A DNA stretch of 64,000 nt from Leguminivora glycinivorella (GCF_023078275.1 NC_062973.1:5238926-5302925), one strand, 5' to 3'. Numbered from the stretch's first letter, positions 32,001 through 43,163 are shown. A program made the numbers and translations. The notes: generated by a model not told the origin, from the letters alone.

Positions 32001-33723
32001 GTTTGTTTGGGCATCCGCTCGTGCCTCCAGAGCATTTACCATGAATTTGTAGAACACGTCAGTTGATGGCGTAAAAGTGCCATCATTGTGGTAAAGTGCT
32101 CCCCGAAACGGTTAATTTTACCTACTGGAACCAAAACTTACGTTCTTTGACATATCCACTATGAAGGACGAATACTAACAATTCCAGCGTCCAACGTCAA
32201 CGTCGAGACGTCCAAAGGAGAAGCTCATTCTGCGGCATTATTGCAGATTACACTTTCTTGCAAGTTTTTTTTTCTGTCTAATCGAACTTCATTTGTTTTT
32301 CAGCGATATCACCGTATGCGTCGATCTTCTGACACTGATTCCTGTGAGTCCGTTACAGAGGTTTGGACTTGAATATTTACTAAACACTAACTTATCCTAA
32401 TCCTAATTTAGCACTTGCAGTGGCAGTAACAGCAGCGCAGTTTATAGCGAATGAACGTAGTCTGAATTACCTAGGTATACTTATGAATGCAACATTAAAC
32501 CCGGTGTACCTACCTATGTATGTTTACTTGGGATATAAAGTAAAGACAGTTTAATATAATAAACTTTTATATTTACACTAGCACATTTTGGCTAACACGG
32601 TTTGTATATAGTTATTTGAACTGTTGCAGGAGGAAACTTTTACAAACGAGGTTCCTGGTACTCCAAAAACCAATCTGAACAACATCTTAACTCAGAAAAT
32701 AAAAACTACACGTTGCACAAATGAGTAAGTTTATTAAATTATTCGTTTCATACAACGTTACGTCTGCGAACGGTCCTAAAATCAAGAGATATGATATACC
32801 ACCTTAACCCTTTACCGCATATTGTTCCATATTTGGCCGTTATAAATTCTACTCTACTGACAACTGTTTTTTTTTTCAGAACAAATATTGTACATGTCAC
32901 ATGCGGTAAAATGTTAAAGAGAAATGTGAAGTTATGGCCCCTGCCGGCGTATCATGCTTCCAATTTTATCACTTATCTGTGTGGATAAAGCATCCGTCAC
33001 GCTTTGGCAAGTATGTTAGTGTCAGAGTGACAGGTGTTTTATCCACGTTTATAAGTGATAAAATTGGAAGCATAATACGCCGGCTGGGTTGCTAGCAAAG
33101 TGCTCTTCTGGCGCAATTTCATTATTCGATAGCTCGTTCGGTATACAGCATACGGGGCAGGCGAGATAACCACCAACGAAAGTGGTGCAATTTAATTAGT
33201 CGTTAACTCGTTCGGTATGAATCATATGGGGAATCCCCGCAGGCCAGATAACAACCAATGAAAGTGTTAACTAGCATACGGGGGGGGAGCTACTATTATG
33301 GCTATTAAAACATTTTCCCGAATGTGGGCCCAGTGATACACGCATTCCAGAAATCTCTCGTAAAATAATATATTATTTCCACTATATGTATAAACCTTAA
33401 AGTAACTAGCGACATAAGACGTTATACTTTTTAAATGGTGTTCCAAATACCTATGTTTTTTTTCCACTTCCTTGCTTTCCAGGATTAGCCTACTGGCCCT
33501 TGAAGCAGATTTACTCGTAGTTATTAATGTATTTTACCAAGACATTAACTTGAAATCTTTTTGTTTCAGAGGGCATGAGTGCCATGAAACGTTGTCCATC
33601 CTGTTGGGATATACCTATACCTGCAGGACGAAGACCTCCATACAAGCACTGAATTTCAAAAATGATTATAATGAGTCGATTACAGTTCCTATAAATGTGG
33701 CTTGTGAATGCGTCAGAGAATAA
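29011..33723 (+). CDS. Spätzle-like cystine-knot ligand, gene C (six exons)
   Basis: Predicted secreted protein of 146 residues. Exons: 29011-29034, 30899-30932, 31550-31626, 32304-32360, 32630-32724, 33570-33723; phases 0, 1, 0, 0, 2 as in the other genes. Signal peptide MYLFKLCV-IFMTAVCSNA. Exon 3 has CEGNPCEIKSPDYNQEE. Exon 4 has the furin-type RMRR at about residues 49-52 and DSCESV. Exon 5 ends TTRCTNE. Exon 6 has GHECHE, YTYTCRTK and the terminal VACECVRE. There are six mature cysteines in about 94 residues, the shortest of the set. Intron 1 holds a Gypsy-type element inside a LINE fragment; intron 5 holds a fold-back MITE. The exon 4 donor gtttgg is weak. Confidence 0.87.
29354..29537 (-). 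repeat. 3' LTR of the Gypsy-type element
   Basis: Starts at the polypurine tract (plus-strand ctactccccc) with TGTGGCGGTCAGACC and ends beside AAGGT. The R/U5 region contains attatttaattgtagg. Its first 23 bases are found again at 30757-30779. Confidence 0.7.
29561..30778 (-). pseudogene. Gypsy-type integrase, frame-broken
   Basis: The N-terminal zinc finger reads HNLSHPS...CTDCQ, then HMDIVGPLPF with the first catalytic aspartate. Near 30478 the frame is lost, apparently by a 4-base loss in a CGAT repeat. The second part has TDRVRQFG (second aspartate; the usual glycine is valine) and NGMIERLHRQLKAA with the catalytic glutamate. It continues to a C-terminal GPYKVLERGNKTFKI domain and stops at 29561. 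No protease or reverse transcriptase remains. The first codons (MWRSDLCG) come from the LTR end, not from a real integrase. Confidence 0.88.
31790..32250. repeat. Unclassified repeat-like DNA in gene C intron 3
   Basis: Contains gcggcagctgacgtccacga, which recurs at 46274-46293, so part of it is dispersed. No coding function recognised. Confidence 0.4.
32939..33088. repeat. Fold-back MITE in gene C intron 5
   Basis: The left arm gccggcgtatcatgcttcca, attttatcacttat is repeated inverted at 33050-33086 (ataagtgataaaattggaag, cataatacgccggc). About 150 bp. Confidence 0.85.
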
Positions 33724-33799
33724 GATATTAAAGATAAATTCTAAAACCGTCATCATTATTTTAGCTTTAAGCTCATCATCATCACAGGCCTTCGCGTCT

Positions 33800-34110
33800 A
33801 TTGCAGACGATTTACACATTCCGGGCTTGCACTTTGTTCTTCTCCACGTACATCAATGCCAAAAAGACAGCCATGTTAGTGCAGGGCTGTGCGAAAACAC
33901 CCAGAATGGCACAGCTTTTGCAGTTTTGCTGCGGCTTGGGTCGACCGTGTCCAACAATCTCTCGCTTGATGCAGAGATCGATATACGTATTGGCAAAGCG
34001 GCGACCATGTTCGGGAACTTACGTTCGAGAGTATGGTCTAGCAAACATCTCACTATTAGTCTCCTAATCAATGAATACCTAACTAACACAATAGGCCTCT
34101 CTTTGTGTAT
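33800..34110 (+). pseudogene. LINE fragment related to the element at 6109-9381
   Basis: Reading two frames gives YINAKKTAMLVQGCAKTPRM, then LGSTVSNNLSLDAEIDIRIG and KAATMFGNLRSRVWSSKHL. These match the RT C-terminal segment of the 1,090-residue protein (LGSTTTQSLSNDKEIDTRIG, ASTVFGKLFARVW). At least one frameshift. It starts shortly after the gene C stop. Confidence 0.85.
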
Positions 34111-34160
34111 GAGTCTTGTCCAGCCGACCTGCATTCAAAAATTCGTATTTTGTTTCATTT

Positions 34161-34290
34161 AGAGCCAGTTGCATCAACCAAATTTGACAGGCACATCATC
34201 GTCACGCAGCAGACGTCTATGGAACTTGCCATACAATAAAATTTAGTGAATGCTTTAACGATGACAGACGGTTTGTCGCAACCGGCCCTT
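34161..34290. repeat. MITE with gagccagttgca ends
   Basis: Left end agagccagttgcatcaacca and right end gtttgtcgcaaccggccctt are inverted copies with mismatches. About 130 bp, between the 3' ends of genes C and D. Confidence 0.7.
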
Positions 34291-34493
34291 AGTATCTATT
34301 TTCACAAGCAAATTGCAAGCTATAAGCAAGTTGTTTAATTAATAATTAGGAAAGAGGAAATGGTGGTGAACAGGAAAACTGGGATTATTAGGTAGGGTTA
34401 GGTATTTAGTAACAAAATGAACATCAGATTAGTAATTAATTGCTTTATTCGTCCCACCGGCTGGTAATATTTAAATAGTCTAGAAGAAAGGCC

Positions 34494-37400
34494 TTAATAG
34501 ACATCGTACGCGCCACAAATACAATCCACATTAATTGTTGCATCCATTTCCTCCATTGTCTTAGTTTCACGGTTATACACGACTAACATAAGCTTGGCGG
34601 TTTTTTGTACGCACTGGGTTCTTTTAATGCTGGGCACCAAGTCGCCAAAGCACTCATTTCCGTATTTGCTGTAAAAAAAATTACACAAAATTAAAGACCA
34701 ACCCCCCCTTATTCATAAACGTACTCTAAAGTTATCACGCCGATATTACAGCGATTCCCGTTAAATTTGTACATTTGGATCACGTCTCCGATTTGGATAA
34801 AAAATGGTAGGCTGATAGAGTCCATGATGCTGAGCAAGGTCCACTAGGTTTCCCAAAATTTCCTAGGTTGATTGTATGAAACTTTCCTTTTATGTTACCA
34901 AAAATGTATAGAAATCTGGTAACAAAAAAGGAAGGTTTTATACAAACTACATAAGACAGTATTTCACACCGGCCCACCGCCTTCAGCTCTATAAGGCGCA
35001 GGTTCGCCCACACATGGAGTACTGTTCTCATCTATGGGCAGGGGCACCTCAGTACCAGCTTCTCCTTCTGGACCGCATCCAACGACGAGCGACTCGAATT
35101 GTCAACTGCCAGAATGTCTCCGATCGGCTTGACCCCTTGGCGCTGCGTAGAGATGTGGCCTCGCTCTGCATTTTCTATCGCATGTATAACGGGGAGTGCT
35201 CCGAGGAATTGTTCGGATTAATCCCTACCGCTTCTTTCCGCCATCGTCCTACGCGACAACATTTCCATCGCCATCATTTAGATGGCTGGCAGTCCTCAAC
35301 TGTGCGTTTCTCCAGAAACTTCCTGCCCCGCACAGCTAAACTGTGGAATGAATTGTCGCCTGCGGTATTTCCGGACCGATACGACCTTCAAATCTTCAAG
35401 AAAAGAGCGTACACCCATCTTAAATCCTGGTGTTTCGGGTGTCCATGGGCGGCGGTGATCGCTTACCATCAGGCGACCTGTCTGCTCGTTTGCCTCCTAT
35501 CCCATAAAAAAAAAAACATTTTGGGAAACCTAGTGGATCAGTGGATTTGCGAAATATGGTGGTGTATTTAATTCGATACTTTGTCGGTCGGTCGGATAGT
35601 TGGTGCAAAAAGAAGCTTTCAATAAAGACTGTCATTATTTATACATTTTAAACATGGTACTATAGAGGCTTAATAATCTACTTACTCGTACTCATCATAC
35701 GAATATTTGTCGCATGTCACTTGTTGTATTTTTTGCTCGTAATACTGGGATTGCACGATCACGTGGGGAAGCTTGCTCGCATTTCTCACTTGGAACGGTG
35801 CCGTCATCTGCAAGGTACATAGGTATTAGGATTACATAAACACATTCATTCACATTATATTATTCAAACATTTCTTTAAAAGTTTGTATGAAATTTTCCT
35901 TTTTTGTTACCAGATATATTTGTACATTTTCGGTAACATAACCTAACCACATAATTATTTTTAAAAACCGGGACTTAATCGCGTATAAGTACGTGTTGTA
36001 TGTCGACAGAGTAACATCCCTAGTGCGCAAACAGTTCAAGTTGATAATCAAAACCAAGTGCGGGTAGTTCGAAAAACTCGCGCGGCTGTCAGAAGGTGTT
36101 GATGTCATTTCAAGCCAGTCTTCTCCGAGACCACGGGGACAACGCCGTCCTTGAAACGTTGGAGGTCAGTTTAATATGTAGTTATACGCGATTAAGTCCA
36201 TACTTGAAGTCGCGCTTGATGTATGGACTCGCGCGCGACAAGGCAAGTTGTGCTAAAGGGTCTGATCGTTATATTTTACTTTCTTATCCATTTATAAATC
36301 GCCTAACCTTGAAAAAACATGAATAAAGAACCAGTCAGACATAAGTACTTACATCCACAGTTGTTTGGCAGTTCCCTTTAACGCTTCCTTCTTCAAGCAA
36401 CACTGGCTTATATTTTTGAGTATAATACTCCCTCTTTAGGCGTTTGTGGAAATCCTAGAAAAGGAAGTGATTAAACTTGGTTTCGAAAATACATGTAATC
36501 CCGTTTAAAATCCTATTCTGAAGGAATGGAATGCGCTCCCACCATCGGTATTCCCAGAAACATACGACCTCGGTCTCAAGCAATCAAGCAAGAGTGAATA
36601 GGCTATTACTGAATCGGTGCGGTGAGCTCCATCTTAGACTCTGTCTTCACTTTCCATCAGGTGCGACTAGGGCCAATTGCCGATCAGTCCAAATTATAAA
36701 AAAATACTTATTTTAAGTAATATATCTTTGCTACAGGTTCCATGTACCTATATAATGTATTTTATCATTGCTATTAGGCTAGTTTCCTATACTTGAAATA
36801 AAATATTTTATGCAGTTCACGAAATAAAGCACTGCCTAATTAGAAGAAAATATGGACAGTAGTTATGTTTAAAGATAATTTATATTTAATAAGTCAAAGA
36901 GAAAGATATAAAGTAAATTAATTGAGACGCCACTCCTCAGTATTTCATAGTAATTCCATATAAGCAAATCGTTTTGACAGTTCATAAAAAGAAGCTGATT
37001 TGACTACTAGGAAACTAGCCTATTCAGTTGATCTGAGTGATTGGACCGGTGTTCCAATAGATCTCAAGTTTGAGTCCTGTTGTAAGGTGTAAGCTTCTAT
37101 GTTTCCGTTACCTAATTTAAAAAGTTATAGTTTTTAGTATTACCGGGTTATTGATGAAGTAATTGTCGATCTCCTCCTGCGGGTAGTCAGCTGGTTTTAT
37201 GTCACAGAGCGTCTTTCCCTCGCATCCTGACGAAATTATAGGGCCGTCTGAAAATATCATTTTCATAATTATTACATAACTGTATTCATTAAAACTCATA
37301 AGATACAGTCACTGTTTCGGTTACTTATAGAACAAAAACTGTTTTATACAAAATTTTAACTTCAGATCAGCATAACTTATTAACAGTGATCGGACACTTT

Positions 37401-38040
37401 AGCGTCATTTCTAACAACATAAGGTTAATTATTCCGAATACGTCATACAAATGACTCCCAACTGTCCGATAATAAAATAGCAAAAAAATGTTTAATTTCG
37501 GGGTGGATCTCATGGCAAAAGTTGCTCAATAGAACCTAAACATCAACAGGTTTGAGTAAATGAAATGTTTTCTTTCAGCTACTGTTAAACTATGAATTAG
37601 TAATACAGTTACCTGTGGACACTTGTTTCCCGTGAACAGCAAGTGTTGACAGCTGAAATCGAAGAAGAATAAGATAAATAAATAAGTAATAAAAGTAAGT
37701 ATTTAAGGAATGATGGGATAAATAAAAAAATTTTCCGTAATAAAAGTAACAAGTGATAAATACAAATAGGTAAACCAATATTCAAATAAAATATTGAAAA
37801 AGTTAAATATAACGTAAAATTTTGATGAAATTATGACGTTAACATAAAACTTATCAAATGCGGGGCCATAAAAATCGTTGCTGACTCTGCTAGGGCCGAC
37901 TCAATACACAATCGTACCACATCCTATGATATAACAATTTACAATACTCCGCTGTATAATTCAAGACCAATTTCAATTATAAAACCACCGAAAAATACAA
38001 GTTTTGTTACCGTGAAAAGCACTAGAGCTGGCGACACCAT
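34494..38040 (-). CDS. Spätzle-like cystine-knot ligand, gene D (six exons)
   Basis: Predicted secreted protein of 190 residues on the minus strand, convergent with gene C. Exons in order: 38040-38011, 37652-37613, 37247-37144, 36454-36353, 35807-35686, 34668-34494; phases 0, 1, 0, 0, 2. The signal peptide MVSPALVLFT-LSTLAV closely parallels gene A. Exon 3 reads CEGKTLCDIKPADYPQEEID. Exon 4 has furin-type RLKR at about residues 63-66, then KGNCQT. Exon 5 has LPHVIVQSQYYEQKIQQVTC. Exon 6 has GNECFGD, TQCVQKT and the terminal VDCICGAYDVY. Six mature cysteines in about 124 residues. Introns hold a MITE, jockey-like fragments and another MITE. Gene A is the closest relative. Confidence 0.92.
34841..35533. 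mobile_element. MITE carrying a LINE insertion
   Basis: tccactaggtttcccaaaat at 34841 is matched by attttgggaaacctagtgga at 35517-35536. Inside, ttgtatgaaactttcc...gttacca is followed by its own inverted copy at 34917-34945. The right arm is separated by the jockey-like fragment 34950-35514. A related half-copy lies at 35880-35935. Confidence 0.65.
34950..35514 (+). pseudogene. jockey-like LINE C-terminal fragment
   Basis: The open frame reads YFTPAHRLQLYKAQVRPHME, YCSHLWAGAPQYQLLLLDRI, then RFSRNFLPRTAKLWNELSPA and VFPDRYDLQIFKKRAYTHL, followed by a poly(A) at about 35500-35514. This is the usual end of a jockey-type ORF2 with no stop until its natural end near 35571. It is strongly 5'-truncated, in gene D intron 5, opposite to the gene. 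Confidence 0.88.
35965..36199. repeat. MITE with cgggacttaatcgcg ends, copy 2
   Basis: Ends accgggacttaatcgcgtat and atacgcgattaagtcc are inverted. In gene D intron 4. Related to 13212-13429 in gene A intron 2. Confidence 0.7.
36515..36690 (+). pseudogene. jockey-like LINE 3' fragment
   Basis: EWNALPPSVFPETYDL and following residues match the W.LP..VFP..YDL block of jockey-type elements, then decay with stops. In gene D intron 3. Confidence 0.7.
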
Positions 38041-38103
38041 ATTTGGTTTTTGCACGGCTCCTGCCACACTCGACTCGGTCACCAGGAGGAGATCGAACTA
38101 CGA

Positions 38104-38135
38104 ATGATCCTCGGCGGCCGTGCCACCCTTATATA
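38104..38135 (-). promoter_or_regulatory. Core promoter of gene D
   Basis: On the minus strand TATATAAG (38135-38128) lies about 30 bases upstream of an initiator-like ATCATTC (about 38105). The start codon is at 38040. Confidence 0.6.
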
Positions 38136-38374
38136 TCGCGAACTTACGTCAATTGTATCCGTATTTGGCTAAGCTATTAACCTTATCAAGGTCTGGATTT
38201 TCTGTGCTTAATGGTAACTGATCTAATTCAAATGCAATATTGAAACTCTGTCGAATTTTCAACGCCGGCATAGCCGAAGTTGAGTTGACGCTACACGTTG
38301 ATCGATACGCCTTCCAGCTCCGTCGCCCAAATACGGAAGAGTGATAGAAATAGTTAGCTAAGATAATCAATTTT

Positions 38375-38765
38375 ACCCCTCACTAGCTCTGAAATATGTG
38401 TCCTTTAATTCCAGCAGATAAAAGCGCATTTTATCCACTAGTGGATAAAGTAATTTGACCTTGAACATAGTCATATTTTTTGCTTTCAAATTGATAAAAG
38501 TGGGTGAATCTAGTGATGAAGATGATTTACCACCTGTGTAACTACTGGAAGCAGTGATAAACGCGTTTTTTGCGTTATACTTTCCTCGCTATAGTGAGGC
38601 GAAAAGTTTTGTGTTACACACGAGTGCAAATGTATTTTACTTCTCGTGATTCAGGATTCAATTCTCGAAACACTCGCTTCGCTCGTGGTTCAACTATAGC
38701 ATCCTTTCGCTTGCTCGTTTTTCAATTCCACACTCGGCGTTAAAATACAACTTTGCACTCTTGTA
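38375..38765 (+). repeat. cctcactagctc repeat, copy 2 with extension
   Basis: Starts cccctcactagctctgaaat and runs to cctcgctatagtgagg. It continues with tacacacgagtgcaaatgta, actcgcttcgctcgtggttc and cacactcggcgttaaaatac. The extension is shared with 62303-62710. Confidence 0.8.
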
Positions 38766-38819
38766 TAACAGATAACTATATCGTACCCGTTTGTGAATTT
38801 GGCTACGTACGTACTCTAA

Positions 38820-38960
38820 CGCCGTGGCTTGCGTGGGCGACGGTCGCGCGACGGCGATGCGACGCATACGAAATCAAACCTTATCGATATGGAAGTATGA
38901 GACGCGACGGCGACGGTCGCGCGATGGTCGCGCGACCGTCGCCCACGCAAGACACGGCGT
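38820..38960. repeat. GC-rich fold-back MITE
   Basis: gccgtggcttgcgtgggcga, cggtcgcgcg on the left and cgcgcgaccgtcgcccacgc, aagacacggcg on the right are inverted. About 140 bp, GC-rich compared with its surroundings. Confidence 0.8.
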
Positions 38961-39520
38961 AAGAAGAAGAAGAATAATATAGCGGGCAAAGTCAGCTTCC
39001 TCAGCACCATAATGGTACACCGACACAGTATATAAGATTCTGATTTTGGGAAGAAGAAGGAAGAAGAAGAAAGAAAAATCCGAAATATTTTTCCGAAAAT
39101 AACAAATGTTATTTTATTATATGTATATATTTTAACTAAGCAATTTTCGTTTGACATTAAATACATTGTAAAACATTTATTTCATATCCAAAACATACAA
39201 ACCATCATTAAAATCTACAGCGCAGGCTTCGCTAAACGCGTAAGCAAATTGCATTATTTTATTACTAAAATGGCTGTACACAAAATTAACGATTTCAATT
39301 TAATCTCAGCACAACATAATATTGTATATTCTTTGCTTATTGAATTATCCTCGTGTTCACGAGTTAATTAGTACCTATTTTATGGAAAACTCTGACGGAA
39401 ATGGCGATAACTGTAAATACTATCAGAGAAGAAATAAATGTCGTTAGTTGTAGCCTATTGCAATTCATATTTTGACGTAATTAATACTGGGTTTGAATAA
39501 GTACTAAATAAAGTAGGTAT
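38961..39520. other. Intergenic, nothing recognised
   Basis: AT-rich DNA with a GAA-rich run (39040-39080). No gene or repeat family recognised. Confidence 0.35.
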
Positions 39521-39527
39521 ATTATCA

Positions 39528-40252
39528 TTACCGCGACAGCAACATCAGCGCGCGCCGCGCGTGCGAATGCAAGGTCACTACAGGCGCAAGCTAACACCTC
39601 CGCTCCCCGAAAGTCTCTCTCGCACTCGGCACCTGCTCCTGCGCCACCCGTCACCGTCACACCTGCGAGTAAGCCTACCACCGCACCTCCACTGATGCCG
39701 TTGCCGAAAGTTCCCGAGAGCCGGCCGCCGAACGACAGTAACAGCTCAGATAACGCGCCGCCGACGGCTGTGGCCACGAATACCGCGGTTGAAACACTTG
39801 AAACTAAGCAACTCATCACGATACCTAAAAACGTCGACTCGGCACGCCAGAGCTCGCAAAATCAACAAAAAAGGAACAAAGTAATCGTAGGTACGGGCTC
39901 TAATAATAACAACATCCAAGGGGTGGAACGATTAAAATATATACAGGCCTGGTCATTTAGACCTGAGACGACCGCCGAAAATATATTGAGTTTCTTAAAA
40001 GAACATGCAATGTCAGACGATTATATCGTTGAGAAAAGGAATATTAAAACAAATAGACACGCCGCATTTTTAATCGGTATTCCAGAAAACCTATTCAAGA
40101 CTTTTAACTCGCCTACTGTGTGGCCACCGCGCGTGAGGTTTACAGTGTGGTTTCGCCCCTGTCCCCGCGGCGCGCGGGGACACGAACGTCAGCACTCCGG
40201 CGCAGCGCCACCGGCCGCCGCCGCCGGTAATAACATATCCACCCTCAACTAG
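39528..40252 (+). pseudogene. LINE ORF1 protein, 5'-truncated
   Basis: The frame is open from the element's left edge. A proline/alanine-rich part (APAPAPPVTVTPASKP) is followed by KYIQAWSFRPETTAENILSF, HAMSDDYIVEKRNI and a region like the nucleic-acid-binding C-terminal part of CR1/jockey ORF1 proteins. No start codon is needed because the copy is truncated. It ends ISTLN, and the ORF2 frame is open before this stop. Confidence 0.7.
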
Positions 40253-40259
40253 CGGCCGC

Positions 40260-43163
40260 TCCACAACAACAAACGATGGCGAACTAATTTTATGTCACCA
40301 GAATATTCGATGTTTAAGCAATAAAACTAAAAAACTAGAAGTATTGTTAACAAAGGAGCTATCCTGCGATGTTCTCATTATGACTGAACACTGGCTCCAG
40401 AGCCATGAGATAGCATCAGTAACACTCATTAATTTCGACTTAATATCATATTTTTGTAGGTCAACAATCGGCCACGGTGGAAGCTGCATCTACGTTAAAA
40501 AAGGCATTAAAGTTATAAATAAACCAGATTACTGCGACTTATCAGTTGAACAACTGTTTGACGTGTGCGCGGTACAGCTCGTAGGAGAAAATATATTAGT
40601 AGTCGCAATATATCACTCTAACCAAACAGATGATATTGCGTACCTAAAATTATTCGACAAGCTACTAACAAAAATAACTAACGAAAGATTGAGCGCCATT
40701 ATAATGGGCGACATAAATATAAATTTGCTTAAAAATGCAAAGACACAAAATGAATTAGTGGATATTTTGTCCGCGCACAACTTTGACCAATTGGTCGATT
40801 TTGCAACACGGGTAGAGGGTACTACTGCGACACTGATAGACCATGTGTACTGTAACCTTCCCTCGCAGCGCGTCACAAGCGTTACTGGCGTCGCGGCGCA
40901 CCTCAGCGACCACGACGCCCAGCGCGTGCGCGTCGCGCGCGCCGCTGCTGCGTCGCCTCCGCAGCACGTCGAGCGAAGGCCGATAACTAGCGCGAATAAA
41001 AACAACTTCTCTAACGCTCTCGAGTCTATCGACTGGCCCGCGGTGGTGGAGCGTTCGGGTCGCGACTGTGATGCGCTCGCACAGACACTTTTAAATATTA
41101 TAACAGACAAATTTAACACATGTTTTCCAATACGAAAACAACCATACCACCCGTTAAATAAATGCTGGATCGACAGCGACATTCAAAATTTAAAATACAT
41201 GTTATTTGACATTCTACATTTAACAAAAGTCTTCCCAGAAAACGAAGACCTAATAAATATAGCCAAAAATTACTCTAGCAAATATAACACTATGTTGAAA
41301 GAGAAACGAACTGACTATTACTCTAAAACAATAAGCGAACACCCAAATAAGATCAAATGTATGTGGAACGTCATCAATACAGAACTCGGCCGACAAAACC
41401 GTGACAGAGTCGACTACACAGATTTGCTACTAAACGCTAATGGGGTGGGTTTTAACACTAAACAACAACTGGTCGATGCATTAAACAATGAATTCACTAC
41501 GGCTGCCAGCAGGTGCGGCGCGCCGCCGGCCGACGTGGTGCGCGCGCACGCCGCGCTGCGCGCCGCCACGCCGGCCTGCGACTCCTCACTGCGGTTCATT
41601 CCGTTCACCCCCGACGAAGCGATAACAATACTAAACAAGCACATAGCTCCGAAACATAGTACTGACCTATACGGAATGTCACCTAGCTTACTGCGATCAA
41701 TCAGTCAACCGATCGCTCCGATTGTAGCTTATCTATTCAATGCCTGTATTAGGGAGGGCGTATACCCCAAACCTTTAAAAAAAGTCAAAATATCCCCCCT
41801 TTACAAAGGCAAAGGCAAAAAGTCGGACATGAAATCTTACAGGCCCATATCCTTGGTACCCGCACTCAGTAAGCTATTTGAAGTAGGTTTAAATAAAAGA
41901 ATTTTATCATTTATTGAACAACTGAACATTATGACTGAAAGGCAGTATGCGTACAGGGCTGGGCGCGCCACCACCGACCTAGTGCGAGAGGTAGTGTGGC
42001 GCGTACTGAGCGCGCGCGGGGCGAGTCAACACGTCGCACTGATATGCTGCGACCTCTCGCGCGCGTTCGATACCGCAGATCACCAACTCATAGCCGAAAA
42101 ATTACAAGTCTACGGCATACGCGGGCCCGCCTTGTCATTGCTTACGTCTTTTATGTCTGACCGCTCCCAAACTGTAGTTGGTGATAAAAATCGGATTAAA
42201 TCAACCGAAATGATAAGCACAATGGGCGTTCCACAGGGCTCATGTTTATCAAACACCCTATTCAGTTTGTTGCTCAACGATCTCCCCAATACGATAAGCG
42301 GAGCTGAGATATATATGTACGCTGACGATGTGGCTGCTGTGGTCACGGCGCCAACGTCTCACGAACTGGAGCAGAAACTAAACCATACAGTTCAAAGGCT
42401 CGAGTGGTGGTTCCGACTGAATGGCTTAGCCCTGAACAGAGAAAAGACTTTGTTTATAGTATTTCAGCTAAACGGCGCGTCACCACCACCCCTCCGAGTC
42501 ACCACTGACGATCATACCGCCCTGCAGATGGTCCAGACGACGAAGCTGCTGGGCTTCCATATCGATAGTGCCCTCACGTGGGGTCACCATATCGACGAGC
42601 TGTGCTCCAAGTTAGGTCGAGCATGCTTCGCACTCCGTCGCCTGGCTAGCACGGCATCACGCAGCGTAGTAATATCGTGCTATTTCGCGACCGTCCACAG
42701 CCTCCTCACCTACGGTGTCGAGCTGTGGGCACGCGCTGCAGATGCCGTGCGAGTGTTCAGAATGCAGAAGAAAGCGATACGGGCCATTGTCGGCGCACCC
42801 GATGACGCAACATGTAGAGAGCTATTTAAGGAACTAAATATTATGCCTCTCCCCTGCGAACTTATATACCAGGTAGCTCTCTTCACACACAAAAATTTAG
42901 ATGTGTTCCGGCAGCGAGGCGTGAACCCGCACCGCGCCATGCGCAGCGACAAGCTCGCCCATCTGCTCGTCACACCTAAACACGACCTACGCAAGTCTGA
43001 GAGGTCAGTGTATGTGATGGGCCCGTCCGTATACAACAGACTGCCGGACACAGTAAAACAGGATGCAGTTTCCATTGTGGCTTTTAAGAGAAAACTACGT
43101 AGATGGCTCCTTGACCAAACGTTTTACTCATTGGACGAATTTTACGAGCTTCCTATCCAATGA
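40260..43163 (+). CDS. LINE endonuclease-reverse transcriptase (ORF2)
   Basis: The frame is open from before 40260; the endonuclease begins ELILCHQNIRCLSNKTKKLE, then MTEHWLQS, IIMGDININLL and LSDHDAQ. The reverse transcriptase has ISPLYKGKGKKSDMKSYRPI, YAYRAGRATTD, CCDLSRAFDTADH, GVPQGSCLSNTLF and the catalytic MYADDVAAVV. The C-terminal part ends LRRWLLDQTFYSLDEFYEL. No stop or frameshift occurs over about 960 codons, so ORF2 may be functional although ORF1 is truncated. The ATG-independent start is inferred from the conserved endonuclease opening. Confidence 0.92.
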   Translation, partial: STTTNDGELILCHQNIRCLSNKTKKLEVLLTKELSCDVLIMTEHWLQSHEIASVTLINFDLISYFCRSTIGHGGSCIYVKKGIKVINKPDYCDLSVEQLFDVCAVQLVGENILVVAIYHSNQTDDIAYLKLFDKLLTKITNERLSAIIMGDININLLKNAKTQNELVDILSAHNFDQLVDFATRVEGTTATLIDHVYCNLPSQRVTSVTGVAAHLSDHDAQRVRVARAAAASPPQHVERRPITSANKNNFSNALESIDWPAVVERSGRDCDALAQTLLNIITDKFNTCFPIRKQPYHPLNKCWIDSDIQNLKYMLFDILHLTKVFPENEDLINIAKNYSSKYNTMLKEKRTDYYSKTISEHPNKIKCMWNVINTELGRQNRDRVDYTDLLLNANGVGFNTKQQLVDALNNEFTTAASRCGAPPADVVRAHAALRAATPACDSSLRFIPFTPDEAITILNKHIAPKHSTDLYGMSPSLLRSISQPIAPIVAYLFNACIREGVYPKPLKKVKISPLYKGKGKKSDMKSYRPISLVPALSKLFEVGLNKRILSFIEQLNIMTERQYAYRAGRATTDLVREVVWRVLSARGASQHVALICCDLSRAFDTADHQLIAEKLQVYGIRGPALSLLTSFMSDRSQTVVGDKNRIKSTEMISTMGVPQGSCLSNTLFSLLLNDLPNTISGAEIYMYADDVAAVVTAPTSHELEQKLNHTVQRLEWWFRLNGLALNREKTLFIVFQLNGASPPPLRVTTDDHTALQMVQTTKLLGFHIDSALTWGHHIDELCSKLGRACFALRRLASTASRSVVISCYFATVHSLLTYGVELWARAADAVRVFRMQKKAIRAIVGAPDDATCRELFKELNIMPLPCELIYQVALFTHKNLDVFRQRGVNPHRAMRSDKLAHLLVTPKHDLRKSERSVYVMGPSVYNRLPDTVKQDAVSIVAFKRKLRRWLLDQTFYSLDEFYELPIQ

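Noticed and set aside
39481..39819. 112-residue minus-strand frame rich in alanine and glycine
   Set aside because: It is the antisense of the GC-rich LINE ORF1 region.
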